Of a DNA stretch of 64,000 nucleotides, positions 27,840 through 40,122 are shown piece by piece. The notes beneath the pieces are model-generated. The model was not told the DNA's origin and made no database searches. It saw only the letters and a program-made list of their open reading frames with translations. Numbering within the stretch: the stretch's first letter is position 1; each line of letters starts with the position of its first letter. The translations under genes and the position numbers were made by a program. The DNA comes from Cherax quadricarinatus (lineage: Eukaryota > Arthropoda > Malacostraca > Decapoda > Parastacidae), in assembly GCF_038502225.1 (NCBI RefSeq), contig NC_091341.1, forward strand, positions 6,351,035 through 6,415,034, written 5' to 3'.

Positions 27840-28345
27840 CTACAAATACCCGGCTACAGAGTGCATGATGCAGCCTGCAGTATAAACACGAAGCATCAGA
27901 GTGTATTGTATAGCGATGTAATATTTATATAAGTCTGAGTGCATTAAAGAGCCCTCTGGTATAAATACGAGGCTATAGAGTGCATATTACAGCCCTGTAA
28001 TATAAATACGAGGCTACAAAGTACATGTCACAGCTCTGTAGTATAAATACGAGACTACGGAACGCAGGTTGCCAATCTTCAATACAAGGCTACAGAGTGC
28101 ATGTTGGAGTCCTGAGGTATAAATATAAGGCTACAGAGTGCATGTTGGAGTCCTGAGGTATAAATATAAGGCTACAGAGTGCATGTTGGAGTCCTGAGGT
28201 ATAAATATAAGGCTACAGAGTGCATGTTGGAGTCCTGAGGTATAAATATAAGACTACAGAGTGCATGTTGGAGTCCTGAGGTATAAATACAAGGCTACTG
28301 AGTGCATGTTGGAGAGATGAGGTATAAATACAAGGCTACTGAGTG
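27840..28345. repeat. ~41-bp tandem repeat containing TATAAATA
   Basis: The unit GGCTACAGAGTGCATG, then TTGGAGTCCTGAGGTATAAA and TATAA repeats every 41 bp. There are six nearly identical copies at 28,088-28,345 and about seven more diverged copies back to ~27,840. Most units keep GTATAAATA. Divergence increases to the left, indicating recent expansion at the right end. A TATA-like word in each unit need not mean promoter activity. Confidence 0.9.
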
Positions 28346-28659
28346 CGTGTTATAGGCGTGTGGTGCAGAAAAGAGACTGCAGGTTGCGTGTTGCAGCCCA
28401 GAAGTGCAAATATAAGCTGGAAGCTTCAGTAATGGTATAAATACATGCAAATGAGAGAAGAAAATGCAGCATCTTAAGAAATCTCATTATTATTACGAGA
28501 GAATATATAGATGAAGGAGGAGACCTGAGCAGCAGGAAGACGTCAGCCAAGTGACACACAGATGGTGTGTTGGCGCTCACCAATAACCTAACCCATCAGA
28601 GACCTGTTCCTGATTGGCGAACTTAAACAAATAAACCCGCACTTAGCAGACTAAAACTG

Positions 28660-28790
28660 GCATAGCCAGTTTATGATCCAAGTTGGAACGAAACGTCGTC
28701 GTAAGTTTCAATCTCTTAAGTTCGGGTTATTTGTGTATTGTTCCAGTCACGGCATTATACCTTTTTGTTCTTTCTAGCGAACATAGCAGT
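28660..28790 (+). repeat. Hammerhead-associated repeat fragment, degenerate
   Basis: TTTATGATCCAAGTTGGAAC is followed by GAAACGTCGTCGTAAG. The CCAA-TTGG hairpin plus GAAACGT resembles stem II and the 3' core of the other hammerhead-like motifs, but stem I does not pair. Downstream TATTGTTCCAGTCACGG resembles the first bases of the window. Confidence 0.4.
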
Positions 28791-29694
28791 GAGCTTCCAA
28801 GACTCCATGTGCAAAATGAACCAAATGGGTTTAGTGCTTCATAAAATTCAAAACTATTCATGATGTGCTGAACCATCTGCTTACTATATATATCTACCTC
28901 ACTTTAACGTATCGAAAATAGGTGTGTATAGTTGAGTCACATCTTTACACGGCTAGTGGACGGAGGGACAGGGTAAAGGGGCGGGTTCCAACCTCTACCA
29001 CAACCTGCGCTTAAGGGCCCTCATGGGTTTAATGCTAAACATAAATTATAGAGAAGTAGCCTCCTTTACAATACCTTAACTAGAGGGAAGCGAGGTATCG
29101 TTGTGAAGGCGCTCTCCACGTAAGTCACCCAAACATAGAAATGAGCTCAGAACGGCACATCTTCTGTAAACTGGTGAGCCATGTTCAGCGGCTGTGCTGA
29201 CAGAAAATAGCATTCGAAACCGTGGCGGGCAACTCCAAAATGGTCAGTGTTGCATATTTGTTCTGGGGCGGTACTCTCAGTGTGCCTAAACGAACACTAC
29301 TCGTGGATACCTCGATGTTTATCTTTCCCATCTCAGCTCACTCTAGAAAATCTCCTTGAAACACACAAAAAAGACTGTTCATATTGGCGGAGAACTGTTA
29401 AAATGGCAGAGCTTGCATTTACGGGAGGAGGAGGAGGAGAACACCTAGGCAAGAGCCTCAGGGACGCCATCAACCTACTGCCTGTCATGTTCCCTTTTTG
29501 AAATTTGGGATCCCGTGTACACTTTGGTGAAAAACTCCGCACACAGCTTCAGGAAAAAGTACTTCTGTTATATTTCTGTATCACCAACACTGACCATACT
29601 GTCTCCTACACCCCCAGAAGTTTTCATGATGCATCTTTTCTCATACCCCTGAAAACTGTATACTCCATAAACTCATGATAAATCATAACGAACT
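28791..29694. other. No recognisable feature
   Basis: Unique-looking sequence with no supported gene. The open frame at 29,247-29,501 has no recognisable motif or family resemblance. Confidence 0.35.
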
Positions 29695-29837
29695 ACTGGC
29701 AGCGAAGAAACCGAAGAAAGGATGGGGACTCGAACCGTGGTCTTAGCATGTAGAAGACTCATCGCTGTACCACCTGAGCTAAAGATTTCCACCCCCCGTG
29801 GCTTGTCTTGCATAGTTAAGATCGCCCGTCTGCGATT

Positions 29838-29838
<1 letters not shown>
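29695..29838 (-). mobile_element. tRNA-derived SINE, single antisense copy
   Basis: The minus strand reads AAATCTTTAGCTCAGGTGG, then TACAGCGATG (A-box-like) and CCACGGTTCGAGTCCCCATC (B-box-like), then TCGGTTTCTTCGCTGCCAG. The spacing suits a tRNA-derived Pol III promoter, but no clover-leaf with a CCA-ready acceptor stem is evident, so it is not called as a tRNA gene. The edge GGCTTGTCTTGCA is shared with the large inverted repeat at 10,093-11,053. Confidence 0.65.

Positions 29839-29839
<1 letters not shown>

Positions 29840-29918
<79 letters not shown>
29840..29918. repeat. (TA)n microsatellite
   Basis: TA run of ~79 bp beside the antisense tRNA-SINE. Confidence 0.97.
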
Positions 29919-29919
<1 letters not shown>

Positions 29920-30416
29920 CTTCTACTCCTTTTCCTTCTCCTCCTCCTCATCATTTTCTCCTTTTCCGTCCACCATACTGACCGTATTCTGGCTTTCCAA
30001 TAATAGACCACTAAGTGGCTGCCCAATATCTCCACAGTCTTATAAAAATTCCGAAATCAATTAAGGGTAAAAGAAATGAAGTGAATAATTCCAGGACCAG
30101 TCTAGGATGACCCCAGAAATTGTGCCAAAATTGTTCGCTTCCTCTCAGATGAGTTGCTTTCACAGAACTTATCAGAGCGAGAGTATTAGAGAATCTATGA
30201 TTAAAAAGCCATTTATTTTTCTTTCGTTGATGTGAGCTTATTCCATGCAATACGAGGGAAGAATATTGTTTCTCCCTACCTGAGTCTGAGCAGCACAGAT
30301 GTCTTGGAGATAAAGTATATCTCTTGACAGTGTCTTGGTGACATTCCTAAGCCGATCTGTCCTCTTAACTGTGGCTTCTGTTCCTCCCAACCCCTCATGT
30401 CGTCTTACTTCCTTAC
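29919..30416. other. No recognisable feature
   Basis: Unique-looking sequence; no coding, repeat or RNA signal seen. Confidence 0.35.
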
Positions 30417-30577
30417 CCCCTTCCCTTTCATGACCCACACTTCCCCTTCCATAACCCACACTTCCCCTTCCATGACCCACACTTCCCCTTCCATGACCCA
30501 CACTCCCCCTTCCATGACCCACGCTTCCCCTTCCATGACCCACACTCCCCCTTCCATGACCCACACTTCCCCTTCCT
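30417..30577. repeat. 21-bp tandem repeat
   Basis: About seven copies of CCCTTCCATGACCCACACTTC with small substitutions (CTCC or GCTTC for ACTTC). The period is a multiple of three, which explains the open frames on both strands. Confidence 0.93.
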
Positions 30578-31039
30578 TAAGAGTACAGGTCCATAAATCG
30601 TATGACGTCAATGATTTCTAAAATCATGATTTTTCGGATAGTGCAGCTGCTGAAATACAACTAGTTACAGTCTGGTGCAGAGGTGAATACAACAGTTAGT
30701 AAGGCAGTCTTCTACGTATGCCATAAAAAAGGTGTACCACCTAACCATACATTTATTTAAGAATTACTAGAACACTTACCACTAGGAAAACCTCATCTCA
30801 AATAAAGCGTATTGGTTCAGTTGTTACTCTTAAGAATATTTATCTAGATTATCAGATATAATAACAGACTTACTAATTACAAATACTGGATACTCAATTT
30901 ATCAAGCAAGTTATTACAACACTGTCCACCGTTACACGAAACAACTGACTGTAGTGTAGAGATTCGAAATAATGATTCTTCCCTTGTAATAAAGTTGGTA
31001 GAATTACCGATAATATGTAAAGTAAAAGGACACAAGTGC
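30578..31039. other. No recognisable feature
   Basis: AT-rich sequence with no supported gene or repeat. Confidence 0.35.
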
Positions 31040-31660
31040 AACTAATGTGACATTTTATTGTGGCAACGTTTCGCTCTCCAGGAGCTTTGTCAAGCCGTTA
31101 CAAAGAGTACATGGACACAGACGGTATATATAGGCTCAGAGTGAGGTGCAATACTAGTGGTAGTAGTAGTTCTAGTAGTAGTAGTGATATAAGTTATAGT
31201 AGTAGTAGTAATAATACAATACGGTAGAACAATTCGTACATGAGTAAAAGGATATAAAAGCTATTACTTGGGTAACATAAAAAATAGGTTAGACAATTAT
31301 TTCTATTGGAGGCTGGATAGAGAAGGTCTGTTTCAGTGTTCATTCTCTGTAATGTGCTTGTGTAGAGAGGCTATGCGATGGCAGGGTTTACTGTTTTCAG
31401 GAGGATTCTTGCTAAGACTTCAGAGATGGTGAAGCTGCCTTTGTTTTTCTTTAACAGTATTCGAAACGGCGGTTAGTGCTGATTCGAGGCACTTGCGTCT
31501 GCGGAAATTAGTTTCTTTGATCACTAATTGGGCGTCCCTGAATTTCATGAGGTGATTGGTGGAATTTCGGTGTTGTACACAGGCGTTGTACAGGTTATCG
31601 TTCCTACATGCGTAAGTGTGGTTTAGAAAGACACGTAAGCAAACACTATGACATATTTAT
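31040..31660 (-). pseudogene. Second Penelope-like element: GIY-YIG C-terminal region and 3' end
   Basis: Minus-strand translation from ~31,610 gives NDNLYNACVQHRNSTNHLMK, FRDAQLVIKETNFRRRKCLE and SALTAVSNTVKEK. The pattern of RxxxxxLxxxH-like blocks followed by RRRKCLESAL resembles the C-terminal half of PLE GIY-YIG domains. It is a different PLE family from 15,250-17,731. Stops interrupt it. A (TAG)n stretch and the hammerhead-like motif at 31,062-31,096 lie downstream at its 3' end. Confidence 0.6.
31062..31096 (-). ncRNA. Hammerhead-like motif at the 3' end of the second PLE
   Basis: On the minus strand: GGC, core TTGACAAA, stem II GCTC-CTGGA-GAGC, GAAACGTT, then GCC. GGC and GCC pair as stem I (3 bp). 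The palindromic ACGT forms a minimal stem III. Core positions 3 and 8 are U and A, as in the first PLE, with an extra A after A9. Confidence 0.55.
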
Positions 31661-31698
31661 TAGAAAACGTTTCGGTCCTAGGACCTGAGCACCTTCTA
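31661..31698 (-). ncRNA. Hammerhead-like motif with degraded core, at minisatellite edge
   Basis: On the minus strand: TAGAA, GGTGCTCA, stem II GGTCC-TA-GGACC (5 perfect pairs), GAAACGTT, then TTCTA. Stem I (TAGAA/TTCTA) pairs over 5 bp. The 8-nt core no longer resembles CUGANGAA, so it is unlikely to cleave. Confidence 0.45.
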
Positions 31699-33955
31699 CC
31701 AAGGCTAAGACACTGAGCACCTTTTATCAAGGCTGAGACATTGAGCACCTTCTACCAAGGCTAAGGCACTGAGCACCTTCTACCAAGGCTGAGGCATTGA
31801 GCACCTTCTACCAAGGCTGAGGCATTGAGCACCTTCTACCAAGGCTGATGCACTGAGCACCTTCTACCAAGACTGACGCATTGAGCACCCTCTACCAAGG
31901 CTGATGCATTGAGCACCTTCTACCAAGGCTGACGCATTGAGCACCTTCTACCAAGGCTGAGACACTGAGCACCTTCTACCAAGGCTGAGACATTGAGCGC
32001 CTTCTACCAAGGCTGAGACATTGAGCGCCTTCTACCAAGGCTGAGACATTGAGCACCTTCTGCTAAGGCTGAGGTATTGAGCACCTTCTACCAAGGCTGA
32101 GGCACTGAGCACCTTCTACCAAGGCTGAGACATTGAGCACCTTCTACCAAGGCTGAGGCATTGAGCACCTTCTACCAAGGCTGAGACATTGAGCACCTTC
32201 TACCAAGGCTGAGGCATTGAGCACCTTCTACCAAGGCTGAGACATTGAGCACCTTCTACCAAGGCTGAGGCATTGAACACCTTCTACCAAGGCTGAGGCA
32301 TTGAACACCTTCTACCAAGGCTGAGGCATTGAACACCTTCTACCAAGGCTGAGGCATTGAGCACCTTCTACCAAGGCTGAGGCATTGATCACCTTCTACC
32401 AAGGCTGAGGCATTGAACTCCTTCTACCAAGGCTGAGGCATTGAGCACCTTCTACCAAGTCTGAGGCATTGAACTCCTCCTACCAAGGCTGAGGCATTGA
32501 GCACCTTCTACAAAGTCTGAGGCATTGAACTCCTCCTACCAAGGCTGAGGCATTGAACTCCTACCAAGGCTGAGGCATTGAACTCCTACCAAGGCTGAGG
32601 CATTGAACTCCTACCAAGGCTGAGGCATTGAACTCCTTCTACAAAGGCTGAGGCATTGAGCACCTTCTACCAAGGCTGAGGCATTGAACTCCTCCTACCA
32701 AGGCTGAGGCACTGAACTCCTTCTACCAAGGCTGAGGCATTGAACTCCTACCAAGGCTGAGGCATTGAACTCCTTCTACCAAGGCTGAGGCATTGAACTC
32801 CTTCTACCAAGGCTGAGGCATTGAACTCCTTCTACCTGAGGCATTTAACACCTTCTACCAAGGCTGAGGCATTGAACTCCTTCTACCAAGGCTGAGGCAT
32901 TGAGCACCTTCTACTAAGGCTGAGGCATTGAGCACCTTCTACCAAGGCTGAGGCATTGAACTCCTTATACCAATGCTGAGGCACTGAGCACCTTTTACCA
33001 AGGCTGAGGCATTGAACACCTTCTACCAAGGCTGAGGCACTGAACTCCTTCTACCAAGGCTGAGGCATTGAGCACCTTCTACTAAGGCTGAGGCATTGAG
33101 CACCTTCTACCAAGGCTGAGGCATTGAACACCTTCTACCAAGGCTGAGGCATTGAACTCCTTCTACCTGAGGCATTTAACACCTTCTACCAAGGCTGAGG
33201 CATTGAGCACCTTCTACTAAGGCTGAGGCATTGAGCACCTTCTACCAAGGGTGAGGCATTGAACTCCTTATACCAATACTGAGGCACTGAGCACCTTCTA
33301 CCAAGGCTGAGGCATTGAACACCTTCTACCAAGGCTGAGGCACTGAACTCCTTCTACCAAGGCTGAGGCATTGAGCACCTTCTACTAAGGCTGAGGCATT
33401 GAGCACCTTCTACCAAGGCTGAGGCATTGAACTTCTTATACCAAGGCTGAGGCACTGAACTCCTTCTACCAAGGCTGAGGCATTGAGCACCTTCTACCAA
33501 GGCTGAGGCATTGAACTCCTACCAAGGCTGAGGCATTGAGCACCTTCTACCAAGGCTGAGGCATTGAGCACCTTCTACCAAGGCTGAGGCATTGAGCACC
33601 TTCTACCAAGGCTGAGGCATTGAGCACCTTCTACCAAGGCTGAGGCATTGAGCACCTTCTACCAAGGCTGAGGCATTGAGCACCTTCTACCAAGGCTGAG
33701 GCATTGAGCACCTTCTACCAAAGCTAAGGCATTGAGCACCGTCTACCAAGGCTGAGGCATTGAGCACCTTCTACCAAGGCTGAGGCATTGAGCACCTTCT
33801 ACCAAGGTTGAGACATTGAGCACCTTCTACCAAGGTTGAGACATTGAGCACATTCTACCAAGGTTGAGACATTGAGCACATTCTACCAAGGTTGAGACAC
33901 TGAGCACATTCTACCAAGGTTGAGACATTGAACACCTACCAAGGCTGAGCCAGTG
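31686..33955. repeat. 28-bp minisatellite array, ~80 units
   Basis: Head-to-tail copies of TTGAGCACCTTCTACC, then AAGGCTGAGGCA (28 bp) fill ~2.27 kb. Variants include GAACTCC for GAGCACC and shortened units lacking TTC. On the minus strand each unit contains TAGAAGGTGCTCA, the stem I strand plus core of the adjacent hammerhead-like motif. The array therefore grew from that repeat edge. No long ORF spans it. Confidence 0.95.
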
Positions 33956-34042
33956 AGCCTTTTAAATTACGTCTCTATTATTTATTCTCTGTAATGGATT
34001 GAAAAAGCCAATGGATGGAGAAATATCTCCATCAATAAAGAT

Positions 34043-34145
34043 GATAAATTAGACACATGTGCAACTCTTGGGTATCTTTATTGAGGAAACGTTTCGCCAC
34101 ACGGTGGCGAAGATACCCAAGAGTTGCACATGTGTCTAATTTATC
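34043..34145. repeat. Hairpin repeat with nested hammerhead stem II
   Basis: The left arm GATAAATTAGACACATGTGC (from 34,043) pairs with GCACATGTGTCTAATTTATC (to 34,145), and the arms share CAACTCTTGGGTATCTT. The centre holds GAAACGTTTCGCCAC-ACG-GTGGCG, the stem II/GAAACGTTT block of the hammerhead-like repeats. The fold point falls where the core would begin. Confidence 0.75.
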
Positions 34146-34319
34146 AACATGTCGGTTCTCTGAACTATTCATCTACAAATCAATAAAGATACCCAGGTGT
34201 TGCAGGTATTTCTTATTCTTCCTGAGCCTACCTGCGCTAATTCTTCATCCAGATTGCTCCAATTTTTGAGCATCCTGATACTGATTGAACAATAAAATGG
34301 TATAAAATACCGACAGGTT

Positions 34320-34782
34320 GTTAGGTAAGACACATATGCAACAGTTAGGTATCTTTATTATGAAACGTTTCGCCTACACAGTAGGCTTCTTCAGTCAAGT
34401 ACAGAAAAGTTGATAGAAGCAGAAGATACTTGAAGACGATGTAATCAGTCCATCACCCTTAAAGTTTTGAGGTGGTCAGTCCCTCAGTCTGGAGAAGAGC
34501 ATTGTTCCATAGTATGAAACAATATGGAGAAGAAGTGACAGGCGCTATAAAAGCTCCATCCTGTCACTTCTTCTCCATATTGTTTCATACTATGGAACAA
34601 TGCTCTTCTCCAGACTGAGGGACTGACCACCTCAAAACTTTAAGGGTGATGGACTGATTACATCGTCTTCAAGTATCTTCTGCTTCTATCAACTTTTCTG
34701 TACTTGACTGAAGAAGCCTACTGTGTAGGCGAAACGTTTCATAATAAAGATACCTAACTGTTGCATATGTGTCTTACCTAAC
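34320..34782. mobile_element. Near-perfect 463-bp palindrome with a hammerhead-like motif in each arm
   Basis: The arms of ~220 bp are almost identical in reverse complement, with a short spacer around GCGCTATAAAAGC near 34,551. Each arm ends TAGGTAAGACACATATGC (left) or its complement (right). The right arm holds the motif at 34,705-34,741. The near identity of the arms implies a recent event or gene conversion. No ORF is present. Confidence 0.85.
34705..34741 (+). ncRNA. Hammerhead-like motif with C3-G8 core
   Basis: TGA, core CTGAAGAA, stem II GCCTAC-TGT-GTAGGC (6 bp), GAAACGTT, TCA. Stem I is only TGA/TCA (3 bp). The core matches CUGANGA at every fixed position, with one extra A before stem II. 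ACGT can form a two-pair stem III or dimerise. A mirror copy is at ~34,361-34,397 on the minus strand. It is the best candidate for an active ribozyme here. Confidence 0.6.
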
Positions 34783-35640
34783 ATCCTGATACTAAAGAAA
34801 TATTTCCTGACAGCCACGAAAATATTCTGCATGTCATTATCATATCTCCTCTGAAGCAGCAACACTCAGACATCCTAAAGTAGACATACAAAGATTCCAT
34901 TACCACAACGAACACCTAATTACAGTGCTGCAGTGTCCCAACTGTGATACTACACAGATAACAAACAATGTAAGAAATGTAGAGGAATGCTCTGAACAGT
35001 AAGACTTCTAGTCAGGAACGTCCTGCAACAATCAAAAAGAGAGATAAATACATCCTATATAAGATCCATGTAAAGTAAACCATAACAGCTCCGATACACA
35101 CTCTGACTTAGCACCAGAGATGTGTAAGGACGTACATAACCAAGAGAGAAGACTCAGAAGTGAAGATGGAGCAGGAATATGGCAGGAGCTACGGTCAAAC
35201 TCCAACTTTGCCTAGAAGCAAGAACAGGATGCCTGATGCTTGACAAGTCTTTTGAAAGGCTGGTGGGAGTGAACAAACATATGAGAAATGTCGTTCGTGC
35301 ACACATAAACAACATACAAGTAGTAAGCATGTAGCAGTACAGGTAATGATTCAGTCGTGACACAGGTGAGGAGGCCACACCCTCTTCACGCCCACTTCAC
35401 ACAGTTAGCCAATAGTTGGAGTGTGGGAACACTTAGACTGCTAGCTACAGCTTGTTCCTCCCCTCCCATCCCCACGTTTGTCACCAACACCCACCAACTG
35501 CTCATTACAAAAAAAAAAAATAATAAATATTACTATTGTCATTCCGGCATTGAATAGCAATAATAGAAATTTTATAATTTTAAGTGAAATAGAATCTTAT
35601 ACACAAAGTACAACGTTACAAGAAGTAGAGTGATACGAAT
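34783..35640. other. No recognisable gene
   Basis: Mostly unique-looking sequence. The short open frames have no recognisable motif. An A run lies at ~35,509-35,520. Confidence 0.35.
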
Positions 35641-35658
35641 AATAATAACAACAACAAC

Positions 35659-35715
<57 letters not shown>
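35640..35715. repeat. (AAT)n microsatellite
   Basis: AAT/AAC trinucleotide run of ~75 bp, mostly pure AAT. Confidence 0.96.
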
Positions 35716-35716
<1 letters not shown>

Positions 35717-35829
35717 TTAACGTACAATTTATAACCTGATATGCAGTACATGTCTGTCGTCATATCACACTAAATGGATTATAGAATCATGTAAATATAT
35801 TAATCTTCATAAGCCACACAAACTGTATC

Positions 35830-36850
35830 AATATAAAGAACAAGATCATTTCAACCCTCCACGGAAGTTGTGTTTACATATTATCACACATCTTAAAGCC
35901 TCTTCCAAGACGCACATCACTAGTAATCCCTTCCTTAAATCTCTTGCAAAGGCAACTACTCAAAAAATTTTTGTTTACCTTATCTTCTCTAATATATCAT
36001 AAATTATACAGGCTGATGGATCTAAGCAGTTGACTACTGGCAGGGCTGCACCTGCTCTTGTTACCACCTCCCTAGTTAAGAATTACAGCAACCATAATTT
36101 AAGAATTGATAACTTGGCGTCTACACTGCAGACGGAATTGTTACCCATCCTAATAGCACTGAAGTTAACTTGTGATAGTAAGTTCAACTCCTTGATTATT
36201 ACTGATTCTATGTTGTCTATTAACGCCCTTGACTAACAACATACTCACTGGAGAAGCCATGAATATATACTCATATACTCAAAAATAAGAGATAAGAGAA
36301 TTCATGTACAGTTGTTGTGGATTTCATTACACACTGAATTAGCTAAAGACTAAAACTTGGGTATAAACCATACCACAGATGGGGTTTGAACTCGGGGTAA
36401 GATTCTCAAAACTTCAGACGCGATGGTCTGGAGTTTTAAGACTCTCAGACTGCGGGTTCAAACCCCACCCGTGGTATGGTTTGTTTGCAATCGTGTCATT
36501 ACGATTTTGTGAGTCTTAACTTGGGTATATCTGTGTCTATCATTAGGAATAATATTAACAGATGAGTAAATAATGAAAATAAATGTCATAAGAATACTGT
36601 TAGAAGCCTGACTAGGTATTTAACTTCCTATGATAATACTGAACGTAGATAAGTATGCTTAAAAAGCGATTTGTAATTTGAACAGATTGGCTGATGTTGT
36701 AGTCAGGTTTAGGCTTCGTTAGGACAGACACACAGATGTTAATAAAACTAAATGAAAAGTATATGGTAGGTTATATGGTCACTCTTGAACACTACTTGAA
36801 AGTTCACTTAATGAAGAACTACGCCTTGAATATTTCACATTAAATAAGCA
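35830..36850 (+). pseudogene. LINE fragment with RNase H domain
   Basis: The translation gives ADGSKQLTTGRAAPAL, TLQTELLPILIALKL and NSLIITDSMLSINAL (36,000-36,235), then VQLLWISLHTELAKD after a stop. These match LINE-type RNase H1 motifs: DGS with the first catalytic Asp, a Glu in QTELLPI, and an Asp in TDSMLS. The flanks to 35,830 and 36,850 look like further eroded ORF2. A family-1 SINE is inserted at 36,366-36,518. Clade not resolved (I or Jockey superfamily possible). Confidence 0.65.
36366..36518 (+). mobile_element. Inverted tRNA-derived SINE, family 1, copy B
   Basis: A 153-bp insert is bounded by the perfect 12-bp duplication AACTTGGGTATA (36,354-36,365 and 36,519-36,530). The left arm starts AACCATACC; the right arm contains TGCGGGTTCAAACCCCACCC (B-box), then TGGTATGG. 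Only the right side carries the tail: TTTGTTTGCAATCGTGTCAT, then TACGATT and GTGAGTCTT. The fold point is in GACGCGATGGTC, inside the tRNA-like body, so the A-box is lost. Confidence 0.9.
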
Positions 36851-37590
36851 AATAAGTAAACACTGAAGAATTCTCATCCAGCTCCGAACAACATTATGTT
36901 AATATAAAATGAAAATAAATAATAATAATAACATAGTAATAATAATAATAATAATAATGTTTTGACGTACCCAAATCACTCAGAATTTTAATTTCTTTGC
37001 CTGTTGTGTTATTGGTGTGGAGTATCAGTTGGTGTCGTCCCTCACACTAACTTTTCAGTGGAGTCTTTAATTCCAATAAGAACACTAATCTTCTCTGATT
37101 TCCTCGTCATATCTCGTGATCTCTCCTTCATTATTCTCTACTCGTATTACCTAGTCTTTTATTGTCGCCTTTGTTGTAATGTGACTGTGAAGCCATTTTA
37201 GTTCTAGCTTAATTTTTATTACTTAGTCAATTTTAAATTGCCTTTCATTTTCTCTTCTCATCCTTGTAAATTCGTTTCTGGTCCTTCTGCTAACTTCTCA
37301 GTTTTCTTGTGCCTTCGCTTTCTATATTTTTTCCCTATGCTCTTGTACTTTTTATTTCCTCTCTGCTTGCTTGGGTGAACGAGGTGTTCTCTTTGTTGTT
37401 ACCATTTATTTTTCTTCTATGTATGAAGTTCTTCTCTACTTTACTGCACTATCCGCTTAAGTACTTCATCTTCGCACTCCTTGATATTCCTTCCTGTTTA
37501 CTTTCCCACTGCACTGAGTTCAGGAAGTCTCTCATCCTACAAAGTGTCATTTTCTGAAATATGGATTCTCCTGTCTCCCATCTGCTGTTC

Positions 37591-37593
<3 letters not shown>
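36851..37593. other. No recognisable feature
   Basis: AT-rich with short AAT runs near 36,920-36,957. The open frames are hydrophobic low-complexity translations without motifs. Confidence 0.35.

Positions 37594-37684
<91 letters not shown>
37594..37684. repeat. (GT)n microsatellite
   Basis: GT run of ~90 bp. Unlike the other long GT runs, no LINE E 3' end abuts it. Confidence 0.97.
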
Positions 37685-37686
<2 letters not shown>

Positions 37687-38130
37687 GATTGGAGTGAGTA
37701 AAGAAGTGATTTTGGGGATTTTACATGATGTGAAAGTAAGGGAATATTTCATAAGTTATTCTGGGGGAACTGGTTAGCAAAACTACATTTCTGAAAGATG
37801 GGTGAGAATGTTGTTATCCAGAGGGTCATTTGAATTAAGATATCTGTACACTTTTGGCAGGTTAGCTATTGAATGAGTGATAGTGAATGTTCCCTTATTT
37901 GGGAAATGACTTGGAATCTATACAAATTTTGCCATGATGCTTAGTTTGTTATCATTAGAATATTAGAAAAGTACGAACACTTATTAAATGACTTCTCTTG
38001 GGGCACAGTAGACACTTAGCTTTTTCTATCATGTAAATTTGACATGTACATGTAATATGTTCCCTGTGACTGGTTTGGAGGACTCATTTACGTTGTCTGG
38101 GGCCAGGCTTTCCTGTTGATTTTGGTCAAC
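37685..38130. other. No recognisable feature
   Basis: Unique-looking sequence; no coding, repeat or RNA signal seen. Confidence 0.35.
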
Positions 38131-38132
38131 CT

Positions 38133-38200
<68 letters not shown>
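38131..38200. repeat. (GT)n microsatellite
   Basis: GT run of ~70 bp that becomes the (AC)n tail of the LINE E 3' end to its right, read on the minus strand. Confidence 0.97.
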
Positions 38201-38203
<3 letters not shown>

Positions 38204-38556
38204 CACCTAGGTCTACTCACCTAGTTGTACTCACCTAGTTGAGGTTGCAGGGGTCGAGTCCAAGCTCCTGGCCCCGCCTCTTCACTGATCGCTACTAGGT
38301 CACTCTCCCTGAGCCGTGAACTTTATCATACCTCTGCTTAAAGCTATGTATGGATCCTGCCTCCACTACATCGCTTCCCAAACTATTCCACTTACTGACT
38401 ACTCTGTGGCTGAAGAAATACTTCCTAACATCCCTGTGATTCATCTGTGTCTTCAGCTTCAAACTGTGTCCCCTTGTTACTGTGTCCAATCTCTGGAACA
38501 TCCTGTCTTTGTCCACCTTGTCAATTCCTCTCAGTATTTTGTATGTCGTTATCATG
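38200..38556 (-). pseudogene. LINE E 3' fragment with tandem 3' terminus
   Basis: Minus-strand translation gives FQRLDTVTRGHSLKLKTQMN, HRDVRKYFFSHRVVSKWNSL, GSDVVEAGSIHSFKQRYD: the C-terminal block of a CR1/L2-type ORF2, intact over ~70 codons. The 3' UTR ends in three tandem copies of ACTCACCTAG-type units, then the (GT)n run. The 5' end is abrupt at the next GT run. Confidence 0.85.
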
Positions 38557-38564
38557 TCGTGTGT

Positions 38565-38646
<82 letters not shown>

Positions 38647-38654
38647 GTGTGTGT
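38557..38654. repeat. (GT)n microsatellite
   Basis: GT run of ~98 bp between two LINE E 3' fragments. Confidence 0.97.
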
Positions 38655-39864
<1,210 letters not shown>

Positions 39865-40050
39865 AGGAGTGGTGGTAGTGATGGTGGTGGTAGTGATGGT
39901 GGTGGTAGTGATGGTGGTGGTAGTGATGGTGGTGGTAGTGATGGTGGTAGTAGTGATGGTGGTAGTAGTGATGGTGGTAGTAGTGATGGTGGTGGTAGTG
40001 ATAGTGGTGGTAGTGATGGTTGTGATAGTGATGGTGGTAGTGGTAGCTGA
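39865..40050. repeat. 15-bp GTGGTGGTAGTGATG minisatellite
   Basis: About 12 copies of a 15-bp unit with GGT/AGT interchange. Both strands are open because the period is a multiple of three. Confidence 0.93.
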
Positions 40051-40122
40051 GGTCAGTGGTCACCTGCAGTCATGCCTGCCTAAGCTCTTGGGAGTTAGCG
40101 TGGGCTGTTACCAAGCACCGTG

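Noticed and set aside
29247..29501. Small gene encoding an 84-residue protein
   Set aside because: No recognisable motif, no splice or promoter context, and composition typical of random open frames.
31686..33955. Centromeric or telomeric satellite
   Set aside because: A single 28-bp array of ~2.3 kb is too short and local to claim a centromere, and the unit is not a TTAGG-type telomere repeat.
37309..37557. Short hydrophobic open frame that could be a small membrane protein
   Set aside because: AT-rich sequence gives such frames by chance; no start context, homology or conserved neighbour is visible.
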